Source of the DNA: Lentihominibacter excrementipullorum
GTDB lineage: Bacteria; Bacillota; Clostridia; Peptostreptococcales; Anaerovoracaceae
Assembly (NCBI GenBank): GCA_018713975.1
Contig: DVOB01000142.1
Coordinates: forward strand, 1-5,166
Reading direction: 5' to 3'
DNA length: 5,166 nt
Shown: positions 1 to 5,166 of the stretch, one piece after another
Layout: the number at the start of each line of letters is the position of its first letter
Numbering within the stretch: the first letter of the stretch is position 1
Position numbers and translations under genes: made by a program
The notes under the pieces: model-generated
Database searches by the model: none
What the model saw: the letters and a program-made list of their open reading frames with translations, nothing else
What the model was told of the DNA's origin: nothing

Positions 1-3
1 GCC

Positions 4-22
4 GCAATATGGAATATATTGC
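4..22. promoter_or_regulatory. 19-bp dyad, candidate operator of the left-hand gene
   Basis: GCAATATGGAATATATTGC has perfect 7-bp inverted arms (4-10 and 16-22) around a 5-nt centre. It sits immediately downstream of the predicted leftward promoter (27-55), around its expected start point. Size and position fit a dimeric helix-turn-helix repressor site. It could also be a small hairpin in the 5' leader of the leftward transcript. The regulator is unknown. Confidence 0.35.
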
Positions 23-26
23 CATT

Positions 27-55
27 AGCATAACGCAACCACACTAAAAAGTCAA
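27..55 (-). promoter_or_regulatory. Predicted leftward sigma-A-type promoter
   Basis: On the minus strand, TTGACT (55-50) and TATGCT (32-27) are separated by exactly 17 nt. This matches the housekeeping -35 box in 5 of 6 positions and the -10 box in 4 of 6. Transcription would begin near position 20 and leave the window to the left, so it would serve a divergent gene outside the window. The neighbouring 19-bp dyad at 4-22 would lie over the first transcribed bases, which is a typical repressor position. This is inferred from consensus matching only. Confidence 0.45.
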
Positions 56-99
56 TAATTTACATGGAAAAATATAGAAATACAAGCAGGCGATATCGA

Positions 100-108
100 T
101 GATATAAT
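100..108 (+). promoter_or_regulatory. Extended -10 promoter upstream of the sigma operon
   Basis: The sequence TGATATAAT (100-108) is a perfect extended -10 element (TG, one base, TATAAT). The best upstream -35 match is AATACA at 79-84, three of six matches with an 18-nt spacer. That is weak, as is common for extended -10 promoters. Transcription would start near 115 and give the sigma gene a leader of about 75 nt. It could supply basal expression from the housekeeping sigma factor, in series with the ECF-type promoter at 151-176. Confidence 0.5.
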
Positions 109-150
109 GAAGCGGCGGGGCAGAGAAGGACGAAAATTTTTTCGATTTTC

Positions 151-176
151 TGTAACGTTTTCAGACTGGCTGCGTT
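151..176 (+). promoter_or_regulatory. ECF-type autoregulatory promoter of the sigma operon
   Basis: TGTAAC (151-156), followed by GTTTT, and CGTT (173-176) are separated by 16 nt. This is the architecture of Bacillota ECF promoters: an AAC-containing -35 and a CGT -10 about 16 nt apart. An A/T-rich run at 134-149 lies just upstream, where an UP element would be. Location directly before an ECF sigma gene supports positive autoregulation, the rule for this family. The expected start point, in the low 180s, is extremely close to the sigma start codon, so the transcript leader would be only about 10-20 nt. Consensus match and context are seen; sigma dependence is inferred. Confidence 0.6.
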
Positions 177-192
177 ACTGAGGTGAAGGGTG

Positions 193-693
193 GTGAGAAG
201 TTTGGAGCTTACCGAGATCTATGACAGATATTTCAGGGACGTATTCGTCTTCCTGTGCGGACTGACAGCTGATGAACACACTGCGGAAGAGATAGCGCAG
301 GAGACATTCGTCAAAGCTGTGGAAGCCATAGATTCTTTTGACGGGACGAAGGACATCAGAGCGTGGCTCTTTGTGATAGCCAGGAATTCCTATTATTCCT
401 ATTGCAGGAAGCACAGGCGGGAATATCCGCTGCACGAAGAGGAATCCGACATAAGCGATGGCGTATCCTTTACAGATGCGGTGGAAGATGAAGAGCAGGC
501 TTTTTTGATACATGCGTTTATTCACGAGATGAGCGAACCGTATAAAGAGGTCTTCATGCTGAGGGCGATGGGCGAGCTGCCTTTCAGGAAAATCGGTGAA
601 ATCTTCGGGAAAAGCGACACTTGGGCCCGGGTGACCTTTTATCGGGCAAAGGCTCGTATCCTTGAATATATGGAGGGGGAAAATCATGAGTAA
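193..693 (+). CDS. ECF-subfamily RNA polymerase sigma factor
   Basis: An alternative sigma factor of the extracytoplasmic-function group: it directs RNA polymerase to a small regulon when freed from its anti-sigma factor. The product is 166 aa, normal for the family. Region 2 spans about residues 9-75, with the characteristic AEEIAQETFVKA stretch (31-42) and the -10-binding DIRAWLFVIARNSYYSYCRK segment (54-73). An acidic linker (82-101) leads to region 4 (about 110-158). There SEPYKEVFMLR and LPFRKIGEIFGKSDTWARV form the -35-reading helix-turn-helix. The start is uncertain. GTG at 193 lies 6 nt from AGGTGA (181-186). GTG at 190 is one codon longer but only 3 nt from that site. TTG at 202 would use the following GGTGAG. 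The end overlaps the anti-sigma gene by 8 nt, so the two are translationally coupled. The family call is firm; the ECF group and regulon cannot be read from the sequence. Confidence 0.95.
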   Translation: MRSLELTEIYDRYFRDVFVFLCGLTADEHTAEEIAQETFVKAVEAIDSFDGTKDIRAWLFVIARNSYYSYCRKHRREYPLHEEESDISDGVSFTDAVEDEEQAFLIHAFIHEMSEPYKEVFMLRAMGELPFRKIGEIFGKSDTWARVTFYRAKARILEYMEGENHE

Positions 694-1399
694 GATATCG
701 TACGGTAAAACACCTTATATCAAAATACCATGCCAGGTGATAAGAGATCTGCTTCCGCTCTATGTGGACGATGCTGTCAGTGATGAGTCACGGAAGATGA
801 TAGATGAACATCTCCTTTCCTGTGAGGGTTGTCGAAAGGAGCTGGAAAGGCTGCGAAGCGGGATACTCATACCCATCAGCAGAGGGGAGGAAAAGGAAAA
901 TGCCGGCCTCTTTCGCAGATTCAGGAGAAAATTCCGGAAAAGGAAAATCAGGATCGCAGTCATATCGGTCCTGGCGACCGTCCTGGCGCTGGCAGGGCTG
1001 TATTGCCTGGCGGTGCTCCACACATGGGTCATTCCCTATGATGCTTCGCTGGTAAATGTAGAATACGAGGACGGAAGCCTGTACGCGGAATTTACCGGGA
1101 AGAACTACTACAGCTCGTACGGGTATGGGGATAATGCAGGCGTTGTGATCGATGGGGGAAAGAAGAACATATACATCCTGTGTTATGAAGAGAACCTGTG
1201 GTCCAGATATGTGGATCCCTTGATCGGAAGGGAAATCACTGAGCAGGACAGACGATATGAAATATGGGATCAGGACATGGATTTCGATGTGGACATAGTC
1301 TATTATGGAAGCGAAGCAGATATGAGAAGGACGGAGCCATATACGGAAGAAGAGCTTCAGGGGATGCCGGTCCTGTGGGAAAGGGCGCAGGAGGATTGA
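686..1399 (+). CDS. Zinc-finger transmembrane anti-sigma factor
   Basis: The cognate anti-sigma factor of the preceding ECF sigma, 237 aa. The cytoplasmic N-terminus is a zf-HC2/ZAS-type domain: Cys16 in IPCQVIRDLLPLYVDD, then the hallmark His42-x3-Cys46-x2-Cys49 in EHLLSCEGC. Family members of this type bind zinc and clamp the sigma factor. A very basic stretch (RRFRRKFRKRK, 77-87) precedes one membrane helix at about 89-112, giving an N-in, C-out topology. The remaining 125 or so residues are predicted outside the cell. They are rich in Tyr, Asp and Glu (NYYSSYGYGDN at 140-150), and I do not recognise the fold; this part probably senses the signal or is cleaved to release sigma. ATG 686 is chosen because GGAGG (672-676) lies 9 nt upstream and the ATGAGTAA overlap with the sigma stop is typical of such pairs. 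An in-frame TTG at 662 is unlikely. Confidence 0.92.
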   Translation: MSKISYGKTPYIKIPCQVIRDLLPLYVDDAVSDESRKMIDEHLLSCEGCRKELERLRSGILIPISRGEEKENAGLFRRFRRKFRKRKIRIAVISVLATVLALAGLYCLAVLHTWVIPYDASLVNVEYEDGSLYAEFTGKNYYSSYGYGDNAGVVIDGGKKNIYILCYEENLWSRYVDPLIGREITEQDRRYEIWDQDMDFDVDIVYYGSEADMRRTEPYTEEELQGMPVLWERAQED

Positions 1400-1409
1400 G
1401 GAAAAGGGC

Positions 1410-1430
1410 AAAAGAACGCCGGACGAGGCG
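1410..1430 (-). terminator. Weak candidate terminator of the MarR operon
   Basis: On the minus strand, 22 nt after the YczE-like stop, CGCC (1430-1427) can pair with GGCG (1420-1417) across a 6-nt loop. TTCTTTT follows (1416-1410). The stem is only 4 bp of G:C, so it is marginal as an intrinsic terminator. It is the only T-tracted hairpin I can see between the two convergent genes. Longer pairings in this segment (GGACG 1421-1425 with CGTCC 1448-1452) have no T-run on the plus strand. Confidence 0.25.
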
Positions 1431-1451
1431 CGAACGCTGCGAGGCTGCGTC

Positions 1452-2180
1452 CTACCTTTCCAGGAGGGCGCAGCTGACTTTTTCCATGACACCGTTGGTC
1501 TTCCTGGTGATGAGTCCCACGAAAATGGCCGCCGCAACAGTTCCTTCGCGGACGCCGTCCAGTCCGCCCAGGAAGGCGAAGGACAGCAGTATGGAAATGC
1601 ACACCAGCGAACAATCCAGCGCGACTTTTATATTGCCGAATTTCACTGGGGCGACCTGGCATATGGCCAGCACGATGCCTTCGCCGGAAGTTGTTATCAG
1701 GCCGGCGCTTATTTCCACGCTGACGCCGAAGGCAATAAAAATGATGCCGGCGGCGCAGATTATACACTGCTCCAGGTAGGTGTCGCAGGGCAGTTTTGCC
1801 GTCAGCAGCCCGGCCGCGTCGATTATCAGTCCGAACAGGACGGCTGCCGGGAATTGCAGCAGCTGAAACCAGTCGTATCGCCTGCGCAGGATGGCTATCT
1901 GTATCAGGATGAAGACGAAATTCATGACGATGGTCGTTATCCCCACGGATAGGCCGGACATTTCGGCCGTGACGTAGGGCAGACTGGAAATAGGTGATGT
2001 ACCCAGAGGGGCTCTTATGGAGAGGGCGATGCCGAAAGCCATGATGGAAAGACCTGCGCACAACAAAAAGACCCGCATCGGCAGGTGGTCTGTGCTGTGT
2101 CCGGCGTGTTCTCCGGCAGCCTGCTCCGCAGATACAGGCTGTCGCATATTCTCGGTTTTGCATTCTTCTGTTTTTTCCAT
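1452..2180 (-). CDS. YczE/YitT-like (DUF6198-type) integral membrane protein
   Basis: A 242-aa multi-pass inner-membrane protein resembling the YczE/YitT group, whose biochemical role is not established. Residues 1-34 are hydrophilic and presumably cytoplasmic. Hydrophobic segments follow at about 36-54, 76-97, 106-126, 136-157, 185-206 and 210-225. The clearest family marks are RAPLGTSPISSLPYV (56-70) after the first helix and its internal echo SAGLITTSGEGIVLAICQ (158-175). The two related halves suggest an internal duplication, as in small transporter-like folds. The start ATG has AGGATGG 7 nt upstream. It lies 27 nt after the MarR stop, so it is the second gene of a MarR-led operon and probably repressed with it. 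Substrate and direction of any transport are unknown. The family assignment rests on motif recognition and hydropathy. Confidence 0.8.
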   Translation of the reverse strand: MEKTEECKTENMRQPVSAEQAAGEHAGHSTDHLPMRVFLLCAGLSIMAFGIALSIRAPLGTSPISSLPYVTAEMSGLSVGITTIVMNFVFILIQIAILRRRYDWFQLLQFPAAVLFGLIIDAAGLLTAKLPCDTYLEQCIICAAGIIFIAFGVSVEISAGLITTSGEGIVLAICQVAPVKFGNIKVALDCSLVCISILLSFAFLGGLDGVREGTVAAAIFVGLITRKTNGVMEKVSCALLER

Positions 2181-2207
2181 TTTTACACCATCCTATTCTC
2201 TTTTGTA

Positions 2208-2645
2208 CTATTCGTTACTATCGGAGGCTTCCGGTCCGCTCAGGGTATCGCATATCCGTGAAAGAAGCTCCCGCAGCGTGTCGCGTTCATCTTCCGAAAG
2301 GCGGCAGGTGGCTTCGTCTTCGACCGAGCGGAAGATCTCCGTCAGCTTTTCGGCAGCGTTTACGCCTTTTTCTGTAAGGGAAACGTAGAGTGAACGTCGA
2401 TTCCCTTCCTTCTGACGACGGACTACCAGCCCCGATGTTTCCATTCGGGATAAAATGCTGCCAACAGTGGTCGGCTCTATTTCACAGTAGGCAGCGATGG
2501 TTTTCTGATCAGCTTCGTGAAACCGAAGTAAAAAGTCCAGTACCTTGGGCTGACCTGAAGTGAGTCCGATGGATGCCGTCTTCGATGTTACACGCCTGTG
2601 GACCATGGCGTGAGATTTCATGAGAAGATAATGGAGACTTTCCAT
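2208..2645 (-). CDS. MarR-family winged-helix transcriptional regulator
   Basis: A cytoplasmic dimeric DNA-binding repressor, 145 aa, standard family length. An N-terminal helix (about 1-24) and C-terminal helices (about 94-134) would form the dimer interface. The winged helix-turn-helix lies between them. GLTSGQPKVLDFL (27-39) opens it, EPTTVGSILSRMETSGLV (57-74) covers the recognition helix, and RRQKEGNRRSLYVSLTEKG (76-94) is the wing with its Arg residues and the conserved closing T-E-K-G. ATG 2645 has AAGGAGG 10 nt upstream. A GTG two codons earlier (2651) is only 4 nt from that site and is the alternative start. It heads the operon with the YczE-like gene. A 20-bp dyad in its own promoter argues for autorepression. 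The ligand is not predictable; Cys54, Cys114 and Cys132 leave thiol sensing open. Confidence 0.93.
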   Translation of the reverse strand: MESLHYLLMKSHAMVHRRVTSKTASIGLTSGQPKVLDFLLRFHEADQKTIAAYCEIEPTTVGSILSRMETSGLVVRRQKEGNRRSLYVSLTEKGVNAAEKLTEIFRSVEDEATCRLSEDERDTLRELLSRICDTLSGPEASDSNE

Positions 2646-2664
2646 GAGCACACTCCCTCCTTAA

Positions 2665-2684
2665 ATAATAAGAAATCTTACTAT
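2665..2684. promoter_or_regulatory. Candidate MarR operator (20-bp dyad)
   Basis: ATAATAAGAAATCTTACTAT is an inverted repeat with 9-nt arms (2665-2673 and 2676-2684), 8 of 9 positions pairing, around a 2-nt centre. A third half-site, CTTATTAT (2692-2699), overlaps the -10 box of the MarR promoter. The dyad lies just downstream of the predicted start point (near 2688) and before the ribosome binding site. Size, symmetry and position fit MarR-family operators and autorepression. Binding by this MarR is inferred. Confidence 0.55.
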
Positions 2685-2694
2685 AACAATACTT

Positions 2695-2722
2695 ATTATA
2701 TAACGAGAAAGACAAAAGTCAA
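2695..2722 (-). promoter_or_regulatory. Promoter of the MarR-YczE operon
   Basis: On the minus strand, TTGACT (2722-2717) and a perfect TATAAT (2700-2695) are separated by 16 nt. This is a strong housekeeping-type promoter. Transcription would start near 2688, giving a leader of about 43 nt to the ATG at 2645. The -10 box overlaps a half-site of the dyad at 2665-2684, so bound repressor could block polymerase directly. Confidence 0.65.
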
Positions 2723-2769
2723 GACGGATAGGATATGAGATAGCTGATAACTATTGATTTTCTTTCCGA

Positions 2770-2775
2770 TATAAT
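2770..2775 (+). promoter_or_regulatory. -10 element of the M28 peptidase promoter
   Basis: A perfect TATAAT stands 59 nt before the peptidase ATG, predicting a start near 2782 and a leader of about 53 nt. No good -35 box sits at 16-18 nt: TTGATT at 2754-2759 is too close (10 nt) and there is no TG extension. Either an activator or another -35 arrangement would be needed. The promoter is back to back with the MarR promoter but does not overlap it. Confidence 0.4.
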
Positions 2776-2834
2776 GTAAAGTTAGACTAGTCAGAAAATT
2801 TAAATGCTTCAAAAATTGAGGGGAGAGTGAAAGA

Positions 2835-5000
2835 ATGAGAAGAAGCTTGAAGGTATTTGCTTGTGCTGCGGCGTCGCTGACATTGACCGTTTCAATGATG
2901 TCATGCGGCAGCTCGGAGAACACGGTGGATTCCCAGTTGTTCATGGCGGAAGATGTGCAGAGCTACATCGACAGCATCGATATGGAGTACGCTTATGATC
3001 TGGCTGAAACGCTGGCTTACGATGAGGAGTACTGGGATAATGAACTGGGATGGAGAACCGCCGGCTCCGATGCAGAGCACAGGGCGGCGGATTTTCTGGT
3101 GGAAGAGATGAAGTCCATCGGGCTCACTGACGTGGAGAAGGTAGGCACCACGGTGGATAAATTCCAGTTCAATGATTCCAGCCTTACCATCGAGGGGACA
3201 GACATCGATCTGATGCCGGCGTCGTACCAGTGCAGCGGTACTGACGCGGATGGGATCACGGCGGAGATAGTTGATGTGGGGACAGGATTTGAAGCTGATT
3301 ACGAAGGTAAGGACGTGAGCGGCAAGATCGTGCTGGCGGGAGTCGACCAGTGGAATGAGGCATGGATCGACAATTACATAAGGCAGGCTTACGGCAGAGG
3401 GGCTGCTGCCATCGTGACATATTCCACAGGCGGATACGGAGAACTCAACGACGATACGGTCAATGTCCAGGATATCTGTTGCGGTGATTTGATCCCTACG
3501 GTGGCAATAAGCGCCAATCAGGCCAAGGAAATACAGGATGCCATAGAGGCCGGGAACGACACAGCTACTCTGATGGTAGACGCTGTCCTGGAAGAGGGCA
3601 CTGGCGTTACATACAATGTGGTAGGGAAGATCAAGGGCAGGTCCTCCGATCAGCAGATACTCATAGCAGGACATTACGATAAATACTGGTACGGATTCCA
3701 GGATGATTCGGCGGCCATCGCCTTGGATTTTGCTGTGGCGAAGGCGCTGATAGATTCGGGATATGTTCCTGAGAACGATATCGTTGTCGTCGCTCATGGC
3801 GCTGAGGAATGGGGCGCGACGGATACCCAGTTCGATTATACTACCGGTGCGTGGGGCATGATGCACGAGGCAGATCTGGGCTGGGACGGTAAGACTTTGG
3901 CTATGTTGAACTGTGAGCTCCCGGCGTTTGCAGTGGAAGGGGATCAGCTGAATATCAGCTGCGTTCCGGAATTTGCCAGCCTGGTCAGCAAGATGGTCAC
4001 AGAAACAGGACTTGTCACGACGGCAGGAGATGTGGTAGTATCAGAAGAAGCGGGTTCTGTAAATGTGATGGAGGATGGCGTCTCATACAGGTGGCATGGC
4101 GTGCCGTATATCCTCAATGGCTTCGAGGATGATACGTTTATGCAGCAGAGATACCATACGTCATCGGACGACAAGGACACGTGGGACGAGGATACCATGA
4201 GGACTAATATCAATTGGTTCGGTGCCTTCGCCATCTATATCGACAGCATGCCGGCTCTTGAGCTGGATATCACAGCAGCCTGTGATGATCTTGAAGACAA
4301 CTTCGACGAAGAAGTGGCGCAGGAAGCCGGAGTCGATACGGAAGCTTATCTGGCGTCCATCGACAGCCTGAGAACTGTGGCGAAGGAGCATAATGACAGG
4401 ATCGCAGATGTCAATGCCAGATACGAGGAGGCTGTCAGCGGAGAAGCGTCAGAGGAAGAGCTGTCGGAGCTGAGAGCGGAAGGCGCGGAGCTGAATCAGG
4501 CGACGTTGGAGGCTTTCAAAACTGTGCAGACTCAATGCACCAAGACGGATGACGTAGACGTGTATACGGGCCATCCTAATCTGGATGCTAACATAAACGG
4601 GCTCAAAGGGATGATAGAAGCTCTTCAGCAGGAGGAACTCTACGCTGAAGATGAAGAATCAGGAGCTCTCGATATAGCATGGACCCTCAATGGCGAGAAG
4701 GATTATTCTTATTACCTGTTCGATCAGCAGGTGGTGGAAGATATCCTGGTACAGTATGACGCGTCTCAGGTGGATGACAGTAAAGCATATTGGGCTCTGG
4801 ACAAAATGATTCCAGTATGTTATGTTGGAGATGCAACATATCAGCTGGTAAGGCAGGCGGAAGATGAGGACGCGGAGATAGATTACGATGCGGCTATCGC
4901 CATATACCAGAGTGAGCTGGACAGGATACTCCCGTACGTGAAGACTTATTGTGACGAGGAGGTCGCGGCTATGGCAGCCATCGAAGATATATTAAAATAA
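2835..5000 (+). CDS. M28-family zinc metallopeptidase, PA-domain lipoprotein
   Basis: A predicted cell-surface aminopeptidase or carboxypeptidase of family M28 using two zinc ions, 721 aa. The N-terminus (RR, hydrophobic 7-22, then MMSC) is a lipoprotein signal with the lipid-bearing Cys24; Met at -3 is unusual. Residues 45-110 begin the catalytic domain (GWRTAGSDAEHRAADFL at 72-88 is the usual M28 opening). A PA-domain insert follows at about 113-256, with DVSGKIVL (160-167), GAAAIV (189-194) and IPTVAIS (220-226). Catalytic residues in order are His280 and Asp282 (GHYD), bridging Asp290 (QDDSA), base Glu324 and ligand Glu325 (HGAEEWG), Glu361 in the usual Asp position (LNCE), and His441 (YHTSSD). 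The set is complete, so activity is expected. From about 480 to 721 the protein is acidic and mostly helical, with a probable coiled coil (511-567) and no domain I recognise. ATG 2835 follows GAGGGGAG by 9 nt. It is monocistronic, ending before a long hairpin. Substrate unknown. Confidence 0.92.
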   Translation: MRRSLKVFACAAASLTLTVSMMSCGSSENTVDSQLFMAEDVQSYIDSIDMEYAYDLAETLAYDEEYWDNELGWRTAGSDAEHRAADFLVEEMKSIGLTDVEKVGTTVDKFQFNDSSLTIEGTDIDLMPASYQCSGTDADGITAEIVDVGTGFEADYEGKDVSGKIVLAGVDQWNEAWIDNYIRQAYGRGAAAIVTYSTGGYGELNDDTVNVQDICCGDLIPTVAISANQAKEIQDAIEAGNDTATLMVDAVLEEGTGVTYNVVGKIKGRSSDQQILIAGHYDKYWYGFQDDSAAIALDFAVAKALIDSGYVPENDIVVVAHGAEEWGATDTQFDYTTGAWGMMHEADLGWDGKTLAMLNCELPAFAVEGDQLNISCVPEFASLVSKMVTETGLVTTAGDVVVSEEAGSVNVMEDGVSYRWHGVPYILNGFEDDTFMQQRYHTSSDDKDTWDEDTMRTNINWFGAFAIYIDSMPALELDITAACDDLEDNFDEEVAQEAGVDTEAYLASIDSLRTVAKEHNDRIADVNARYEEAVSGEASEEELSELRAEGAELNQATLEAFKTVQTQCTKTDDVDVYTGHPNLDANINGLKGMIEALQQEELYAEDEESGALDIAWTLNGEKDYSYYLFDQQVVEDILVQYDASQVDDSKAYWALDKMIPVCYVGDATYQLVRQAEDEDAEIDYDAAIAIYQSELDRILPYVKTYCDEEVAAMAAIEDILK

Positions 5001-5032
5001 GCAATTTTCAGTTTCTCTATAATAAACTTCTG

Positions 5033-5074
5033 GAACCGGGCAGGAAGCGGCATGAGTCGTTTCCTGCCCGGTTC
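5033..5074. terminator. Long intrinsic hairpin terminator, possibly bidirectional
   Basis: Starting 32 nt after the peptidase stop, GAACCGGGCAGGAA (5033-5046) pairs perfectly with TTCCTGCCCGGTTC (5061-5074). Five further pairs inside (two of them G:U) extend the stem to 19 bp around an ATGA loop. The plus-strand tail is GTCATTTT, a short and broken T-run. On the minus strand the tail is CAGAAGTTTATTAT, also only moderately T-rich. A minus-strand stop codon at 5078-5076 immediately precedes the hairpin, so it may serve two convergent genes. Confidence 0.8.
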
Positions 5075-5075
5075 G

Positions 5076-5166
5076 TCATTTTCCCGGCCTGTTGGCTCTG
5101 CCGCAGTTCACGCAGGATCCGGACGCCCGCCGGAAAGCTGTCGCGAAAGGAGAATGCCGGAAATGT
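5076..5166 (-). CDS. Possible C-terminal tail of a convergent gene (partial)
   Basis: From the right edge, one minus-strand frame is open for 29 codons and ends in TGA at 5078-5076, one base before the terminator hairpin. The last residues read SGSCVNCGRANRPGK, with a Cys-x2-Cys-Gly pair such as found in zinc ribbons or metal-binding tails. I do not recognise the protein. The segment is G+C-rich, so an open frame of this length is expected by chance, and other frames are open here as well. The only positive evidence is the stop position against the hairpin and the CxxC pair. It may not be a gene. Confidence 0.3.
   Translation of the reverse strand, partial: HFRHSPFATAFRRASGSCVNCGRANRPGK

Noticed and set aside
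131..144. CGAAAATTTTTTCG inverted repeat followed by T-rich sequence
   Set aside because: The stem is mostly A:T with a 2-nt loop, too weak for a terminator. It is better read as the A/T-rich DNA upstream of the ECF-type -35 box.
1421..1452. GGACG/CGTCC inverted pair between the anti-sigma and YczE-like genes
   Set aside because: The intervening bases do not pair continuously and no T-run follows on the plus strand, so a terminator for the sigma operon is not supported.
788..1537. 249-codon frame antisense to the anti-sigma gene
   Set aside because: It has no motif or start signal and is explained as the complement of a coding gene.
1357..2163. 268-codon minus-strand frame overlapping the YczE-like gene
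   Set aside because: Its translation is Arg/His/Pro-rich with no domain, whereas the overlapping frame gives a clean multi-pass membrane protein with family motifs.
2785..2792. GACTAGTC perfect 8-bp palindrome near the peptidase transcription start
   Set aside because: The symmetry does not extend outward, and an 8-bp palindrome is expected by chance in an intergenic region of this size.
2901..3866. 321-codon open frame antisense to the M28 peptidase
   Set aside because: It lies wholly within a strongly supported gene, has no ribosome binding site I can identify and no recognisable protein motif. Long antisense frames are common opposite G+C-rich codon patterns.
5018..5023. TATAAT between the peptidase stop and the hairpin
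   Set aside because: No -35 partner, and the hairpin terminator would lie immediately downstream; taken as chance in A/T-rich DNA.
5146..5165. Possible plus-strand gene start (AAAGGAG then ATG at 5163)
   Set aside because: Spacing to the ATG is 10 nt and only one codon is visible, so nothing about a product can be supported. A minus-strand tail through the same bases is at least as plausible.

Overview
The window reads as chromosomal DNA from a low-to-mid G+C Gram-positive bacterium, most likely of the class Clostridia. The grounds are strong AGGAGG-type ribosome binding sites, GTG start options, frequent AGG/AGA and ATA codons, an ECF sigma/zinc anti-sigma pair of the Bacillota type, and a secreted lipoprotein with cysteines. 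No genus can be named from the sequence alone. I see no RNA gene, mobile element, CRISPR array or phage signature.

Layout from left to right. Positions 1-189 are non-coding and carry three promoter-like signals: one pointing left out of the window next to a 19-bp dyad, an extended -10 site pointing right, and an ECF-type promoter directly in front of the sigma gene. An ECF sigma factor (193-693) and its zinc-finger, single-pass membrane anti-sigma factor (686-1399) follow, overlapping by 8 nt. On the opposite strand lies a two-gene operon: a MarR-family repressor (2645-2208) transcribed first, then a YczE/YitT-like multi-pass membrane protein (2180-1452). The MarR promoter contains a near-perfect 20-bp dyad that is a good candidate autoregulatory operator. 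Divergent from MarR is a large M28-family zinc metallopeptidase (2835-5000), predicted to be an exported lipoprotein with a PA domain insert and an acidic, helical C-terminal extension of about 240 residues. It ends in a long hairpin (5033-5074) that may terminate transcription in both directions. The last 90 nt may hold the C-terminal tail of a convergent minus-strand gene.

How the parts work together. The sigma/anti-sigma pair is a self-contained envelope-stress or signal-sensing switch whose own promoter looks ECF-dependent. The MarR/YczE pair looks like a separate, self-regulated membrane-transport or membrane-protein unit. The peptidase has its own promoter and terminator. Nothing in the sequence ties the three units into one pathway. 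The window is mostly ordinary in gene families. Its most interesting parts are the regulatory sites and the two uncharacterised extracytoplasmic domains (anti-sigma C-terminus and peptidase C-terminus).
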